In this document: one piece after another, positions 27,401 to 34,006 of the stretch
Layout: each line of letters begins with the position of its first letter
Numbering within the stretch: the first letter of the stretch is position 1
Source of the DNA: Corynebacterium sp. HMSC074A01
GTDB lineage: Bacteria > Actinomycetota > Actinomycetes > Mycobacteriales > Mycobacteriaceae
Length of the DNA: 64,000 bases
Reading direction: 5' to 3'
Assembly (NCBI RefSeq): GCF_001831515.1
Contig: NZ_KV825598.1
Location: forward strand, 173,806-237,805
The notes under the pieces: generated by a model
What the model was told of the DNA's origin: nothing
Database searches by the model: none
The model's input: the letters and a program-made list of their open reading frames with translations, nothing else
Made by a program: the position numbers and the translations under genes

Positions 27401-28799
27401 CGCAGTTGCCCGCGGCTTCCTCAAGAACGAGGACGGCTCCGAAGGTGCCATGGTCGCCTCCACCCCGGACGAGGCATACCTCACCTTTATGGACATGTCG
27501 CTGATGAAGAAGGTCAACGCGCAGATCGCGAACGACCCGAAGAAGGCAGTCCGCATGGCGGCTGAACGCGACCTCTACTTCACCTACGAGGTGGTCAACA
27601 CCGGCTCCACCCGCATGGAGAACGTGAAGGTCACCGACATGATCTACGAGGGTGACAAGGATGACTTTGACCCGGACAACCCGGGCAAGGGCCGTCCGAT
27701 GAAGATCATCCCGCCGAAGGGCTTCACCGGCACCCTGCTGCCGGGCGAGCGCGCCGTGTTCAAGGGTGTGCTGCCCCCGCTGAAGCCGGGCACCCGCCAC
27801 CACAACGCGGCGGAGGCCTCCGGTGAGGCACCGCCGGCACCGAAGCGCTCCCGGATCTTCGAGGAGGAGCCGGACTACGGCGACGATCCTTCCGGCCTGC
27901 TGGTGATCTCCCCGAAGGAGAACATCGACGGCAACGCTCACATCGTGGTCGAGGAGGGCGCGGCTCTGCCTGCGGTCTCCGATCTCCTGGGCAAGCTGTA
28001 CATCGACTCCAACAAGAACGGCAAGCTCGATGACGGCGACGCACCGTACGGCGGCATGGATATCACCCTGCAGTCGCGCGACGGCCAGCCATCGGTTGGC
28101 ACCACGAGCCTGAGCGATGGCAGCTTCGAGTTCAAGGGCGTGCGCGAGGGTGCCTACATCCTGCAGATGCGCAACCCGGGTGGCGTGATTCTTGCGGAAC
28201 CGCTGGATCCGGAGAAGAACGACAACAGCATCGGCGCGCTGCTGGAGACGAAGGAACTCAAGATCAGCGGCGACAACGATACGGAGAACGTCGAGTACCT
28301 CCTGCTCGATCGCCCGCTTGAGTTCCCGGAGGAGTCGCCGGCCGACGGCAGCTCGCTAGGCAAGTGCATCAGCGAGACCTCCTCGGTGTCCAACCCGGCG
28401 ACCTGGTTGATCCCGATCGGCATCCTGATCGCGGCGATGGGCGGCGCGGCAGTGCTGTTCGAGGACCAGTTCAACGCTGCGGCAGCCGAGTTCAACAAGG
28501 CGATGCCGAGCCTGAACATCCAGCGTCCGGCGTGGATGAACCAGATCTCCCGCCAGCTGGCGGAGATCGACCCGGCCGTCCCGGCCGCAGTGCTGGCAGT
28601 CGGCATCATCGGCCTCGGTGCCCTGGCGCTCGGCCTGACCTACGCCGCCTGCGAGTCCGGCAAGGACCTGAGCAGCAGCAAGGGTGGCGGCAGCTCGGAC
28701 AAGGACAGCAAGGACAAGGCCAGCAAGGACGAGGATAAGGACGGCGAGAAGAGCCAGGAGCTGACGACAGCGGCTGAGCCTTCCCCGGCCAACGCCTAG
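21447..28799 (+). CDS. Giant repeat surface protein: about 19 CarboxypepD_reg/Cna-B-like domains, two DUF11-like domains, SdrD_B-like domain, hairpin anchor
   Basis: 2450 residues, ATG six nt after GGAG. Signal peptide through about residue 48 (AVPALPTPTG...VAAAQELAA). After a unique N-terminal domain (about 50-210) come some 19 consecutive units of 80-95 residues with the pattern G-x-V-x-D-x-x-G-x-P-V-x-G-A, T-x-x-x-G-x-Y and PG-x-Y-x-V, i.e. transthyretin-like carboxypeptidase-regulatory/Cna-B folds. Two DUF11-like domains (about residues 1895-2110) follow, then an SdrD_B-like unit (YIDSNKNGKLDDGD). The end has Cys2307, a hydrophobic segment, a 45-residue loop, a second hydrophobic segment, Cys2402 and a Lys/Asp/Ser tail. 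No sortase motif. Probably a long stalk displayed on the envelope; binding target unknown. Confidence 0.88.
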   Translation: MRGNPKPSRGLFSGMKRTVIASATALSLAVGGMAVPALPTPTGESVLPVAAAQELAANEMEYKANWRRPLNTWPSRDINASTTPDVLREMHRSGKMGWKAVTVTATKTYTADELIFTATTDESNSFPEDKKYFVWVERHYRERHIARREVKDGKLYEIAKGHSDGRSLKLTLPETITVESGDTLVVFGEGVRAPGSSGSRPDGSVTFEVTPKLGTVTGKLNAPVSFVGEALVDLLDANGNVVETKTVRRGQTFTFADTPIGDYKLKVRDTRGFTGQTTSTFTLKNDATENRDLSLTAQKASAYGWVKDENGDAVPNARVTIPGANLEGRTNSNGYFSITNIPDGQYTVEVAATDRTVGTNASVTLKPGDNKNLDQIFVNLHRRNATGRVLDEQNNPVSGAELKLSGNGQAEKTVKTDAEGNYRFEGLKPGTYTVEVKGSTAYGSGGGQLNVQPERDANQDFKVSKNKATLSGWGSVVGSDEKPANVELKLWGKDADGKERVVSTATTSEDGTFSFAGVEAGTYAIEVVESDRFQGGRTDANIDVKPGESKRFGLQMVYKTVTATGLVTLDREQLKNVDVTVTQKATGKTFSTRTDGQGRFTIMGLDHGAYTASIAAKPGSYKEKQSAEVNIEPGKTGDLSISLASEPGNVEGTVTDNFGKPVAGAKVTAGNKSATTGKDGKYRIEGLSKGNVTVTVARSDQEKYSSASKSVEIQPEKTRTVDLQVARDSGTIIGTVKDDGGTVLADGKARVTGPNGFNKEVTISGGKYELGDLVAGKYTVTVAKTALTDAKSEEVNVAPGQTATKDIEVRRFQGAYQIRVFDDLGKPIQGATVEVTGKGFKQQKQTNANGEVSIENVPPGRYAYKVLAADEYGQASGDLNSIVEDSREALNVGVPPTDGRVEGTVLDDAGAPVVGATVKLDGNRRSGNKEVWSATATTDDNGKYAIPGVPPGTFTAKVDATDTRGGDSTEVTVRPNAASTGDLELKRNDGSLGGQVTDDTGTAVSGAKVVLKDAAGKEIGSTDTNDDGVYEFAGIRPGEYLVEVVGTEKYGAASENAQVEPAAKGNRDLRVSRADGSVEGKVVDEEGVAVEGASVTIYGDGVEEKVTTNAEGTFTVSNLRPGSYRVEVAPTKEYGAAASAFTVEPGATATAQLEVNRSKSTVTGQVSDDAHQVIEGVEVKITDAQGTVIATETTGGDGTFSVTDVKPGTYTAAVEKTDTHAGDSQEFTVVAGEFPDPVTLTMGRMAGTLRGQVVDADTGKAITNATLTLVAAGETEGTPLTVNGKGEFQVSVDAGEHTLRVQSPEFYEPYSGQIFEVGAAERVDLGKIELTSTVGSIEGTVTDGEGNALEGVELSIRNLENGAETPATTNAEGKYRAGNRTVGRYEVAVTTVPQGYDAPETQEVPVERSKTATADFKVNKTPEAPQVGSVSGAVLDTAGEVVDGATVALKHRESGEAYPATVNAKGRFSAKELPAGEYSVIASADGYKAEGQPRVKVEVGKNRDIGRINLVKDEAPQGTFRVVVRSKDQQKPVAKAVVVVSQGEDQRSYVTDENGEARGQLAEGTYSVRTTPPAGSAFIAPEQDATVTIKRNEQTDAFIDLDRQTDAPEDAPTGRVTGSIADENGEPVEGTTAKLCGEDGTIIDINVDENGNFVVEDVPEGKYTLIVTPGEGHRTPRYKTVEVNRGETTDVGRITTPSSVKKLDESDKGEPGTINGWLVDEKNEPIPGATVIVRGKGTDTDPDGNPIDTLPAVTVDENGRFTTDVLPEGDYEIDLELPEGWDKPEGWPKNVNVTKDKPEHQGVINVVAPRSEIKGAVVDGNGNPIDGVVVTVTDSHGDTKEVPVDENGNYKLDVIPGDAVVEVFTPEGVQEVDPMYIPVRPKNDVALPTVNLTEKTLDLKKRVLGWDADTPEDAPGLPTNEDLIYGFVVTNDSDEPVHNVKIEDPFAGPAIKAPENWDGTLQPGETKVFTAVMKPPYGSGAFANIAVARGFLKNEDGSEGAMVASTPDEAYLTFMDMSLMKKVNAQIANDPKKAVRMAAERDLYFTYEVVNTGSTRMENVKVTDMIYEGDKDDFDPDNPGKGRPMKIIPPKGFTGTLLPGERAVFKGVLPPLKPGTRHHNAAEASGEAPPAPKRSRIFEEEPDYGDDPSGLLVISPKENIDGNAHIVVEEGAALPAVSDLLGKLYIDSNKNGKLDDGDAPYGGMDITLQSRDGQPSVGTTSLSDGSFEFKGVREGAYILQMRNPGGVILAEPLDPEKNDNSIGALLETKELKISGDNDTENVEYLLLDRPLEFPEESPADGSSLGKCISETSSVSNPATWLIPIGILIAAMGGAAVLFEDQFNAAAAEFNKAMPSLNIQRPAWMNQISRQLAEIDPAVPAAVLAVGIIGLGALALGLTYAACESGKDLSSSKGGGSSDKDSKDKASKDEDKDGEKSQELTTAAEPSPANA

Positions 28800-28824
28800 T
28801 TCTGTCCAGCCAGGGAGCACGTCT

Positions 28825-28854
28825 GAAAGCCCGTCGCTAAGCGGCGGGCTTTTA
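28825..28854 (+). terminator. Hairpin terminator after the giant surface gene
   Basis: AAAGCCCGTCGC, loop TAA, then GCGGCGGGCTTTT, followed by a mixed T-rich stretch; 26 bp after the stop codon. Confidence 0.88.
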
Positions 28855-28989
28855 GCGTTTGTACAGCTTGAAAATTGGCGGCGTTGTGTATTGAGAACAG
28901 CTGCCAACACGGATACATTAGTAATGGTTTGGGCTGGATGCGCCCGATTGAGCCGTGCAAGAAAATTGCAGATCGTTGAGAGGTACCAC

Positions 28990-31419
28990 ATGACATTGAG
29001 CAAGCACACCGGCAAGCTGAGTTGCGTCGCGCTCGCGGCGGCGGTCGCTGGCACGTTCGCCATCACCCCCGTCGCTACCGCGCAGCAGCCGTCGTTGCTC
29101 TCTCAACTGGCGGACCTCGCGCCGAAGTCCGCGCCGCAGGACCCGGCCGGTTCTGGCTCGTACGCCGCGCACTTCGCCTCGGCGGGCTGGGCGTACACTG
29201 CACTCGCGCTCAACCCGGTCAACGACCGCGTCTACGCCCTGTCCAAGGGCGGTGCCGGTAAGCCCGCCGGCCACCTGCTGCGCATCCACCCGATCACGGG
29301 TGAGCTGCGTGATTTGGGCAAGGTGCTTGTCGACGGGGCGCTGGACCCCTCCACCACCTCCGCCGCCTTCACCCGCACCGGCACCCTCGTGCTGGACGCT
29401 GGCGATACGCTGCACACGCTCGATCTGTCGAGGGACGCATCCGGTACCCCCTTCGACGGCCCACTGAAGTTCGACTCCCAGGAGCTTGCGGTCAACGGCA
29501 AGACCGATGCGGAGTTGCCGCGCGCATGGGGCTCGATTAGCGACGGCGACGCGGACACCCTCTACGCGGTCAGCTCCGACGAGGCTAAGGGCGAGCCTTA
29601 CCTGTGGACCCTGGACGTCGATTCCGGCCGCATGAGTGCCGCCCCGCTGAAGGTGGCGCGCGGCGTGGACGCCTCCAAGCTGGGCGAGCTGCACTACGCC
29701 TACACCAACCGCGCAGGCAACCTCGTCTTCGCGGACGATCAGGCTGGCACCGTCGAGGTCAAGGACGTAGACACCAACCCGCTGCTCGTGGCTACGGCCA
29801 AGGGAAAGAGCATTACGGAGAACTACCTCAACCTCGCGGGTCTGCGCGCGGGTGCCTGGTACCGCCCGTCCTCGCAGCCGCAGACCACGACCGCGGAGGC
29901 GAAGACGCCTGCCGCAGAGCCGTCCAAGGCCGCTGAGCCGAAGTCTCCGAGCGTGCAGACCAAGCCCGCAGAGGCCACCGAGCCGAGCGTGCAGCAGGCA
30001 CCTGCTGCGCCGGCCGCTCCCGTTGCGCCGGTTGAGACCACTGAGGCCACCGAGGATACAGAGACGACTGCGGCCGCAGCCCCGCGCGACGTGCTCGTCA
30101 CCGTTGCCGACGAGGAAGGCCGCGCCGTGCGCGACTACGACGTCATCGTGGACGAGGATCCGTCCATCTACGCCAAGACGGACCGCGAGGGCCAGGCGCG
30201 CCTGTCCCTGCCTGCAGAGCTCGGCGACGTGCAGGTTGCCGCCGGCGGCGAGCTGCACCCGGTCAGCGCGGGCGAGACCACGCTGCGCGTGCAGTTCCAC
30301 GCGGACGAGGAGGGGACGTCGACGGAGACGCCGACGGATTCCACCGAGACCACTGATCCAACTGAGCCCACTGAGCCGACCGAGCCGACTGGGGCAACGA
30401 CCACCACCACAACGCCATCCGGGACAACCCCGCCCACCGCAACCGATCTCGCGGCCGTGAAAGTCAAGATCAAGCTGGTGGACGCGGACTTCAAGGACCT
30501 GCGTGGCATCGCCGTGATGGACCAGAACAACGACAAGATCGGCGAGACCAACAGCAAGGGCGAAGTGCGCCTGACTATTCCGGAGGGCGAAGAGTCCATC
30601 CGCGTGAAGGCGAATGAGAAGGACTTGCCGTCTGGTTACGAGGCCGCTTACTTCACCGTGGATCGCTCCATGGACGGTGAAGAGATCCGCCTGCGCAAGG
30701 AGACCTCCAACGCCACCGAGTACCCGCGGAAGGACGTGCGCATCACCGTCGTGACCGAAGGCGGTAGCCCGGTCGGAGGTGCGGTGCTGATGGCGGACAA
30801 GAAGATCATCGGCATCACGGATGCGGACGGTGTCGCCACCGCGGAGCTGCCGCAGAGCACGGACCGTTACGTCTCCATCACCCTGGAGGAGGCACCGGAT
30901 GGCTACAACAACGGTCGCCTGGTGTTTGACCGTTCGAACAACTCCGGCGAGCTCGTGTTGGGCCGCTCCAATTCCAACAAGGAGAAGACGAAGCCGCAGC
31001 AGATCCTCGAGGTGATGAAGGAGGTCGAGCCGATGCTGAAGACGTTCCTCGGCCCGGTTGCCGCCCTCGCAGGTGCTGGTGGCGCGCTCGGCGGCGCAGC
31101 GAAACCGGGCGGTGCGAAGAGCACGGGCACCAGCACCAGCGCCACGTCCAGCACGCCTGGCCCGAGCTACAGCCGCGCCAACATGACCGGCGGCGTGTCC
31201 ACCGGCCGTTCCACCAGCGCTGCGGCGAAGAAGTCTTCCGTGGTTAAGCGGACGGTGAGCAACGAGTCGGGCGGCTCGGACTCCACGTCCGAGTCCAGCC
31301 GCGATGGTGATCTCGCCGAGACCGGTACGCCGATGACCACGGTAATCACCCTGGGCATCCTGCTGCTGCTCGCCGGCGGCGCCTACATCTTCCTCGGCCG
31401 CCGCCGCGAGAACGAGTAG
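28990..31419 (+). CDS. Sortase-anchored surface protein with LAETG motif and prealbumin-like domains
   Basis: 809 residues, ATG after GAGAGG. Signal peptide ends near TPVATAQQ (about residue 33). The N-terminal part (about 60-290) contains strand repeats such as YTALALNPVNDRVYALS and HLLRIHPITGEL, like beta-propeller-type secreted domains. A Thr/Pro/Glu-rich linker, three small prealbumin/Cna-B-like domains (starting VLVTVADEEGR, VKIKLVDADFK, VRITVVTEGGS) separated by a second TEPTEPTE linker, and a Ser/Thr-rich wall-spanning stretch follow. LAETG at 775-779, a hydrophobic segment and RRRENE form a complete cell-wall sorting signal. No sortase is in the window, so a housekeeping sortase must act. 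The stop is 1 bp from the convergent tyrA stop. Confidence 0.87.
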   Translation: MTLSKHTGKLSCVALAAAVAGTFAITPVATAQQPSLLSQLADLAPKSAPQDPAGSGSYAAHFASAGWAYTALALNPVNDRVYALSKGGAGKPAGHLLRIHPITGELRDLGKVLVDGALDPSTTSAAFTRTGTLVLDAGDTLHTLDLSRDASGTPFDGPLKFDSQELAVNGKTDAELPRAWGSISDGDADTLYAVSSDEAKGEPYLWTLDVDSGRMSAAPLKVARGVDASKLGELHYAYTNRAGNLVFADDQAGTVEVKDVDTNPLLVATAKGKSITENYLNLAGLRAGAWYRPSSQPQTTTAEAKTPAAEPSKAAEPKSPSVQTKPAEATEPSVQQAPAAPAAPVAPVETTEATEDTETTAAAAPRDVLVTVADEEGRAVRDYDVIVDEDPSIYAKTDREGQARLSLPAELGDVQVAAGGELHPVSAGETTLRVQFHADEEGTSTETPTDSTETTDPTEPTEPTEPTGATTTTTTPSGTTPPTATDLAAVKVKIKLVDADFKDLRGIAVMDQNNDKIGETNSKGEVRLTIPEGEESIRVKANEKDLPSGYEAAYFTVDRSMDGEEIRLRKETSNATEYPRKDVRITVVTEGGSPVGGAVLMADKKIIGITDADGVATAELPQSTDRYVSITLEEAPDGYNNGRLVFDRSNNSGELVLGRSNSNKEKTKPQQILEVMKEVEPMLKTFLGPVAALAGAGGALGGAAKPGGAKSTGTSTSATSSTPGPSYSRANMTGGVSTGRSTSAAAKKSSVVKRTVSNESGGSDSTSESSRDGDLAETGTPMTTVITLGILLLLAGGAYIFLGRRRENE

Positions 31420-31420
31420 G

Positions 31421-32446
31421 TTAGAACACCTCGACGCGGCCGCCGAGCGACTCAATCTGCTTGAGCTGCTGCACCCACCCCGGTGCGCCGGGGTGCAGGC
31501 GCATTACCGGGCGCGAGGAGATCTTGATGGGGGAGACCGACTCGCGTCGCGCGCCCGAGCGGGCATTCATACGCGTGAAGGCGCGGTGCCCGTTCTCGGA
31601 AAGCTGCTTCATTGAAGGTGCTGGGCCGGAAAGGTCCTGGCGCGCGGCTTCGAGTAGCTCGATGTACTCGTCAAGCACACGGACCAGGGATTCGGCGTTG
31701 GTCTCGCACATGTTGCGCACCAGGGCCGGGTCGGTGCCCGCGACGCGGGTGGCGCTCTTGAAAGAACCCGCCGCCAACGACTGGGCGAGCGTGCCGCCCT
31801 TATCGCCAACTAACGCCAGCGACTCGGCGAGCACGTGCGGCAGGTGGGAAACCCGGGCAACGGCCTCGTCGTGGGGGGTGACACGCACCGGGACGGCCTC
31901 CGCGCCGGTGGCGGCGGCGAGCTTGCACACCTGGGCGAACAGCGCGGACCAGCAGTCGGGCACGCGGTCGACGTCCAGGGCGTAGTCGTAGGTGACTACC
32001 CACGCGGCGTGAGAAAACAGGCCCTCCTTGGAGGCGACCCAGCCAGAGTGCTCGGTGCCTGCCATCGGGTGGCCGCCCACGTAGCGCTCGCCCATGCCGC
32101 GGGCAAGCACGAGCTCGTAGACAGGCTTCTTCACCGAGACCACGTCGGTGATGCCGCAGTCAGGCGCGTGGAGCTGGATCGCGTCGAGGATCTCGGCGAC
32201 TGCGTCGAAGGGGACGGCGATGACGATCAGGGCGTCGTCGGTTTGGGCGCGCGTAAGGACGTCGACAAGCGAATTGCTCGCGTCGAAGCCATCACGCTGC
32301 GCGGCGCGGGTGCCGTTGCGCGAGTGGGTGTAGCCGTAGGCGGTGTGCCCCTGGGCGACGAGATCGCGCAGCATGGAGCCGCCGATCAGCCCGAGGCCGA
32401 TGATGCAGACTGGTTTGAGGCGGGTGCTTTGGTTCACACGCTTCAT
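31421..32446 (-). CDS. tyrA: Prephenate/arogenate dehydrogenase TyrA
   Basis: Oxidative decarboxylation step of tyrosine synthesis, 341 residues. The N-terminal dinucleotide fold has CIIGLGLIGGSML; the catalytic His lies in GGHPMAGTEHSGW and a helical dimerisation domain follows. Corynebacteria are known to prefer arogenate, but the substrate cannot be settled from sequence alone. No ACT domain is present. It is divergent from the tadA pair, in the gene order found in C. glutamicum, and ends 1 bp from the surface protein stop. Confidence 0.92.
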   Translation of the reverse strand: MKRVNQSTRLKPVCIIGLGLIGGSMLRDLVAQGHTAYGYTHSRNGTRAAQRDGFDASNSLVDVLTRAQTDDALIVIAVPFDAVAEILDAIQLHAPDCGITDVVSVKKPVYELVLARGMGERYVGGHPMAGTEHSGWVASKEGLFSHAAWVVTYDYALDVDRVPDCWSALFAQVCKLAAATGAEAVPVRVTPHDEAVARVSHLPHVLAESLALVGDKGGTLAQSLAAGSFKSATRVAGTDPALVRNMCETNAESLVRVLDEYIELLEAARQDLSGPAPSMKQLSENGHRAFTRMNARSGARRESVSPIKISSRPVMRLHPGAPGWVQQLKQIESLGGRVEVF

Positions 32447-32488
32447 TCTAATGACATTGTCTCCGCGTGCCGACTACTGTGGGCGAGC

Positions 32489-32980
32489 ATGAGCGAGGAT
32501 TACGCGGGCGGCTGGGCCGTCACAGTGGCGCGGCGCGAGGGCGCGTGGCAGGTCCGGGAGTATGAGGACAGGTTTGGGGACGTGGGGGCGTCGATAAGCG
32601 CGGTGCGCGCCCTGCGCAACGAGGGGCCCGCGTTCGCGATGCTCAACGTGGAGGACGACTATCTGGTGGTGGTGCGGCCCGGGCCTGCGCGGGCGCTGGT
32701 GCTGCTTTCCGACGCCACGATGGCCGTCGACGACGACTTCGCCGAAGAAGTGCTCGCCGAGGCGGGCCTGGACGTGCCGGACATCGACCCGGACGAGCTG
32801 GACATGGTGGACGCGTGGGCCGACGGCGACTTCGACCTCTTTGAGGACCTCGGCCTGTCCAGCGAGCGCCTCAGCGTGCTGCTCGACGAGGACGCGGACC
32901 CGGAGGATCTCGCCTTCATGCTGGCCGATGAGCTGGGCTTCGGCGACGAGCTGGCCGACGCGCTCGGCGATGACGACTAG
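32489..32980 (+). CDS. tRNA adenosine deaminase-associated protein
   Basis: 163-residue acidic protein encoded directly upstream of tadA in actinobacteria and named for that linkage. N-terminal stretch GGWAVTVARREGAWQVREYED; the C-terminal half is strongly acidic (DIDPDELDMVDAWADGDFDLFEDLGLS in outline, residues about 93-120). No enzymatic motif. Its end overlaps the start of tadA by 11 bp, so translation is coupled. Role, perhaps as a partner of TadA, is unproven. Confidence 0.85.
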   Translation: MSEDYAGGWAVTVARREGAWQVREYEDRFGDVGASISAVRALRNEGPAFAMLNVEDDYLVVVRPGPARALVLLSDATMAVDDDFAEEVLAEAGLDVPDIDPDELDMVDAWADGDFDLFEDLGLSSERLSVLLDEDADPEDLAFMLADELGFGDELADALGDDD

Positions 32981-33437
32981 CGCGCCGCAGCGTCGGGCCG
33001 AGGCGCGCATGCGTGCCGCGCTCGAGCTGGCCGCCGAGACCTCGCCGGGCGATGTGCCGGTCGCCGCGCTCGTCTACGCCCCCGACGGCCGGGTGGTGGG
33101 CCGCGGCGTGAACCGGCGCGACGCAGACGGCGACCCCACCGCCCACGCGGAGGTCGAGGCGATCCGGGCGGCGGCGCGCGAGCTCGGCACGTGGCGCCTC
33201 GACGGCTGCGAGCTGGTGGTCACGCTCGAGCCGTGCACGATGTGCGCCGGGGCGATCCTCGGGGCGCGCGTGAAATCGCTGGTCTTCGGCGCGTGGGAGC
33301 CGAAAACGGGTGCCGTCGGCTCGCTTTTCGACGCCCTGCGCACCCCCCGCCACCTCCACACCGTCGAAGTCCGCGGCGGGGTGTTGGCAGATGAGGCTGC
33401 CACACTGCTCGGCGACTTCTTCGCCGAGCTGCGGTAA
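32970..33437 (+). CDS. tadA: tRNA-specific adenosine deaminase TadA
   Basis: Converts A34 to inosine in the anticodon of tRNA-Arg(ACG); both copies of that tRNA gene are in this window. 155 residues. Zinc-dependent deaminase motifs are complete: H59-A-E61 (proton shuttle Glu) and P88-C89-T-M-C92. The ATG lies inside the end of the preceding gene. Homodimeric in characterised bacteria. Confidence 0.93.
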   Translation: MTTSAPQRRAEARMRAALELAAETSPGDVPVAALVYAPDGRVVGRGVNRRDADGDPTAHAEVEAIRAAARELGTWRLDGCELVVTLEPCTMCAGAILGARVKSLVFGAWEPKTGAVGSLFDALRTPRHLHTVEVRGGVLADEAATLLGDFFAELR

Positions 33438-33526
33438 TTACGGATGCCAAATCGTTACACACGGCGAGCGTTGGCGTAGGTAGGGTGGGGCAAAGAACGA
33501 ACTTTCTAATGCAAAGGAGCATTGAC

Positions 33527-33739
33527 ATGGGTTTTGATGAGAAGGCAGACCAGCTCAAGGGCAAGGCCAAGGAGGCCGCAGGCGAGGTAACCGATAACGA
33601 GAAGCTCTCCAACGAGGGCAAGGCTGACCAGCTCTCCGGCGATGTCCGCGAGAAGCTCGAGGACGCAGGCGAGGCGGTCAAGGACAAGTTCAACGAGGTC
33701 GCTGGCAAGGTCCAGGACAAGCTGGACGAGGACAAGTAA
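33527..33739 (+). CDS. CsbD-like stress-response protein
   Basis: 70-residue, highly charged helical protein of the CsbD/UPF0337 family, starting MGFDEKADQLKGKAKEAAGE. A second KADQLSGD module follows. AAAGGAGC precedes the ATG by 6 nt. Such proteins are abundant under general stress in other bacteria; biochemical role unknown. It stands alone between tadA and tRNA-Ser. Confidence 0.9.
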   Translation: MGFDEKADQLKGKAKEAAGEVTDNEKLSNEGKADQLSGDVREKLEDAGEAVKDKFNEVAGKVQDKLDEDK

Positions 33740-33789
33740 ACCGGCCAAGGATTTGGTGCCGGGCGCGCCTAACCGTTATTCTGTTTGGC

Positions 33790-33877
33790 GGTAGCGTGTC
33801 CGAGCGGCCGAAGGTACTCGCCTCGAAAGCGAGTGAGGGTAAAACCTCCGCGGGTTCAAATCCCGCCGCTACCGCCA
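33790..33877 (+). tRNA. tRNA-Ser (anticodon CGA), CCA encoded
   Basis: 88-nt type II tRNA with acceptor GGTAGCG/CGCTACC, anticodon CGA in CTCGAAA, long variable arm and CCA. Confidence 0.96.
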
Positions 33878-33883
33878 AATGCA

Positions 33884-33920
33884 GTGGCGCACCCCGGATG
33901 CCCGGGGTGCGCCACTTTTT
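33884..33920 (+). terminator. Hairpin terminator after tRNA-Ser(CGA)
   Basis: GTGGCGCACCCCGG paired with CCGGGGTGCGCCAC and followed by TTTTT; a very stable intrinsic terminator 6 bp after the tRNA. Confidence 0.93.
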
Positions 33921-34006
33921 CTTTAGCCTGCGTGCGCCGCCCACTATGATGGGCCGAGTACCTGCACGTGTTTTTAAACCTCAACACTCGAAGGGCCGTG
34001 TGATCT

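Noticed and set aside
23574..27941. 1455-codon open frame antisense to the giant surface gene
   Set aside because: It mirrors the codon bias of the plus-strand gene (G/C at third positions keeps the opposite frame open), has no start context, and its translation is a run of Arg/His/Leu/Val without domains.
22000..28000. CRISPR-like array within the giant surface gene
   Set aside because: The periodicity is that of 80-95 residue protein domains, with diverged DNA and no short direct repeats separated by unique spacers.
28918..31455. 845-codon open frame antisense to the LAETG protein gene
   Set aside because: Same cause: a GC-rich shadow with low-complexity translation, covering a well-supported sortase substrate.
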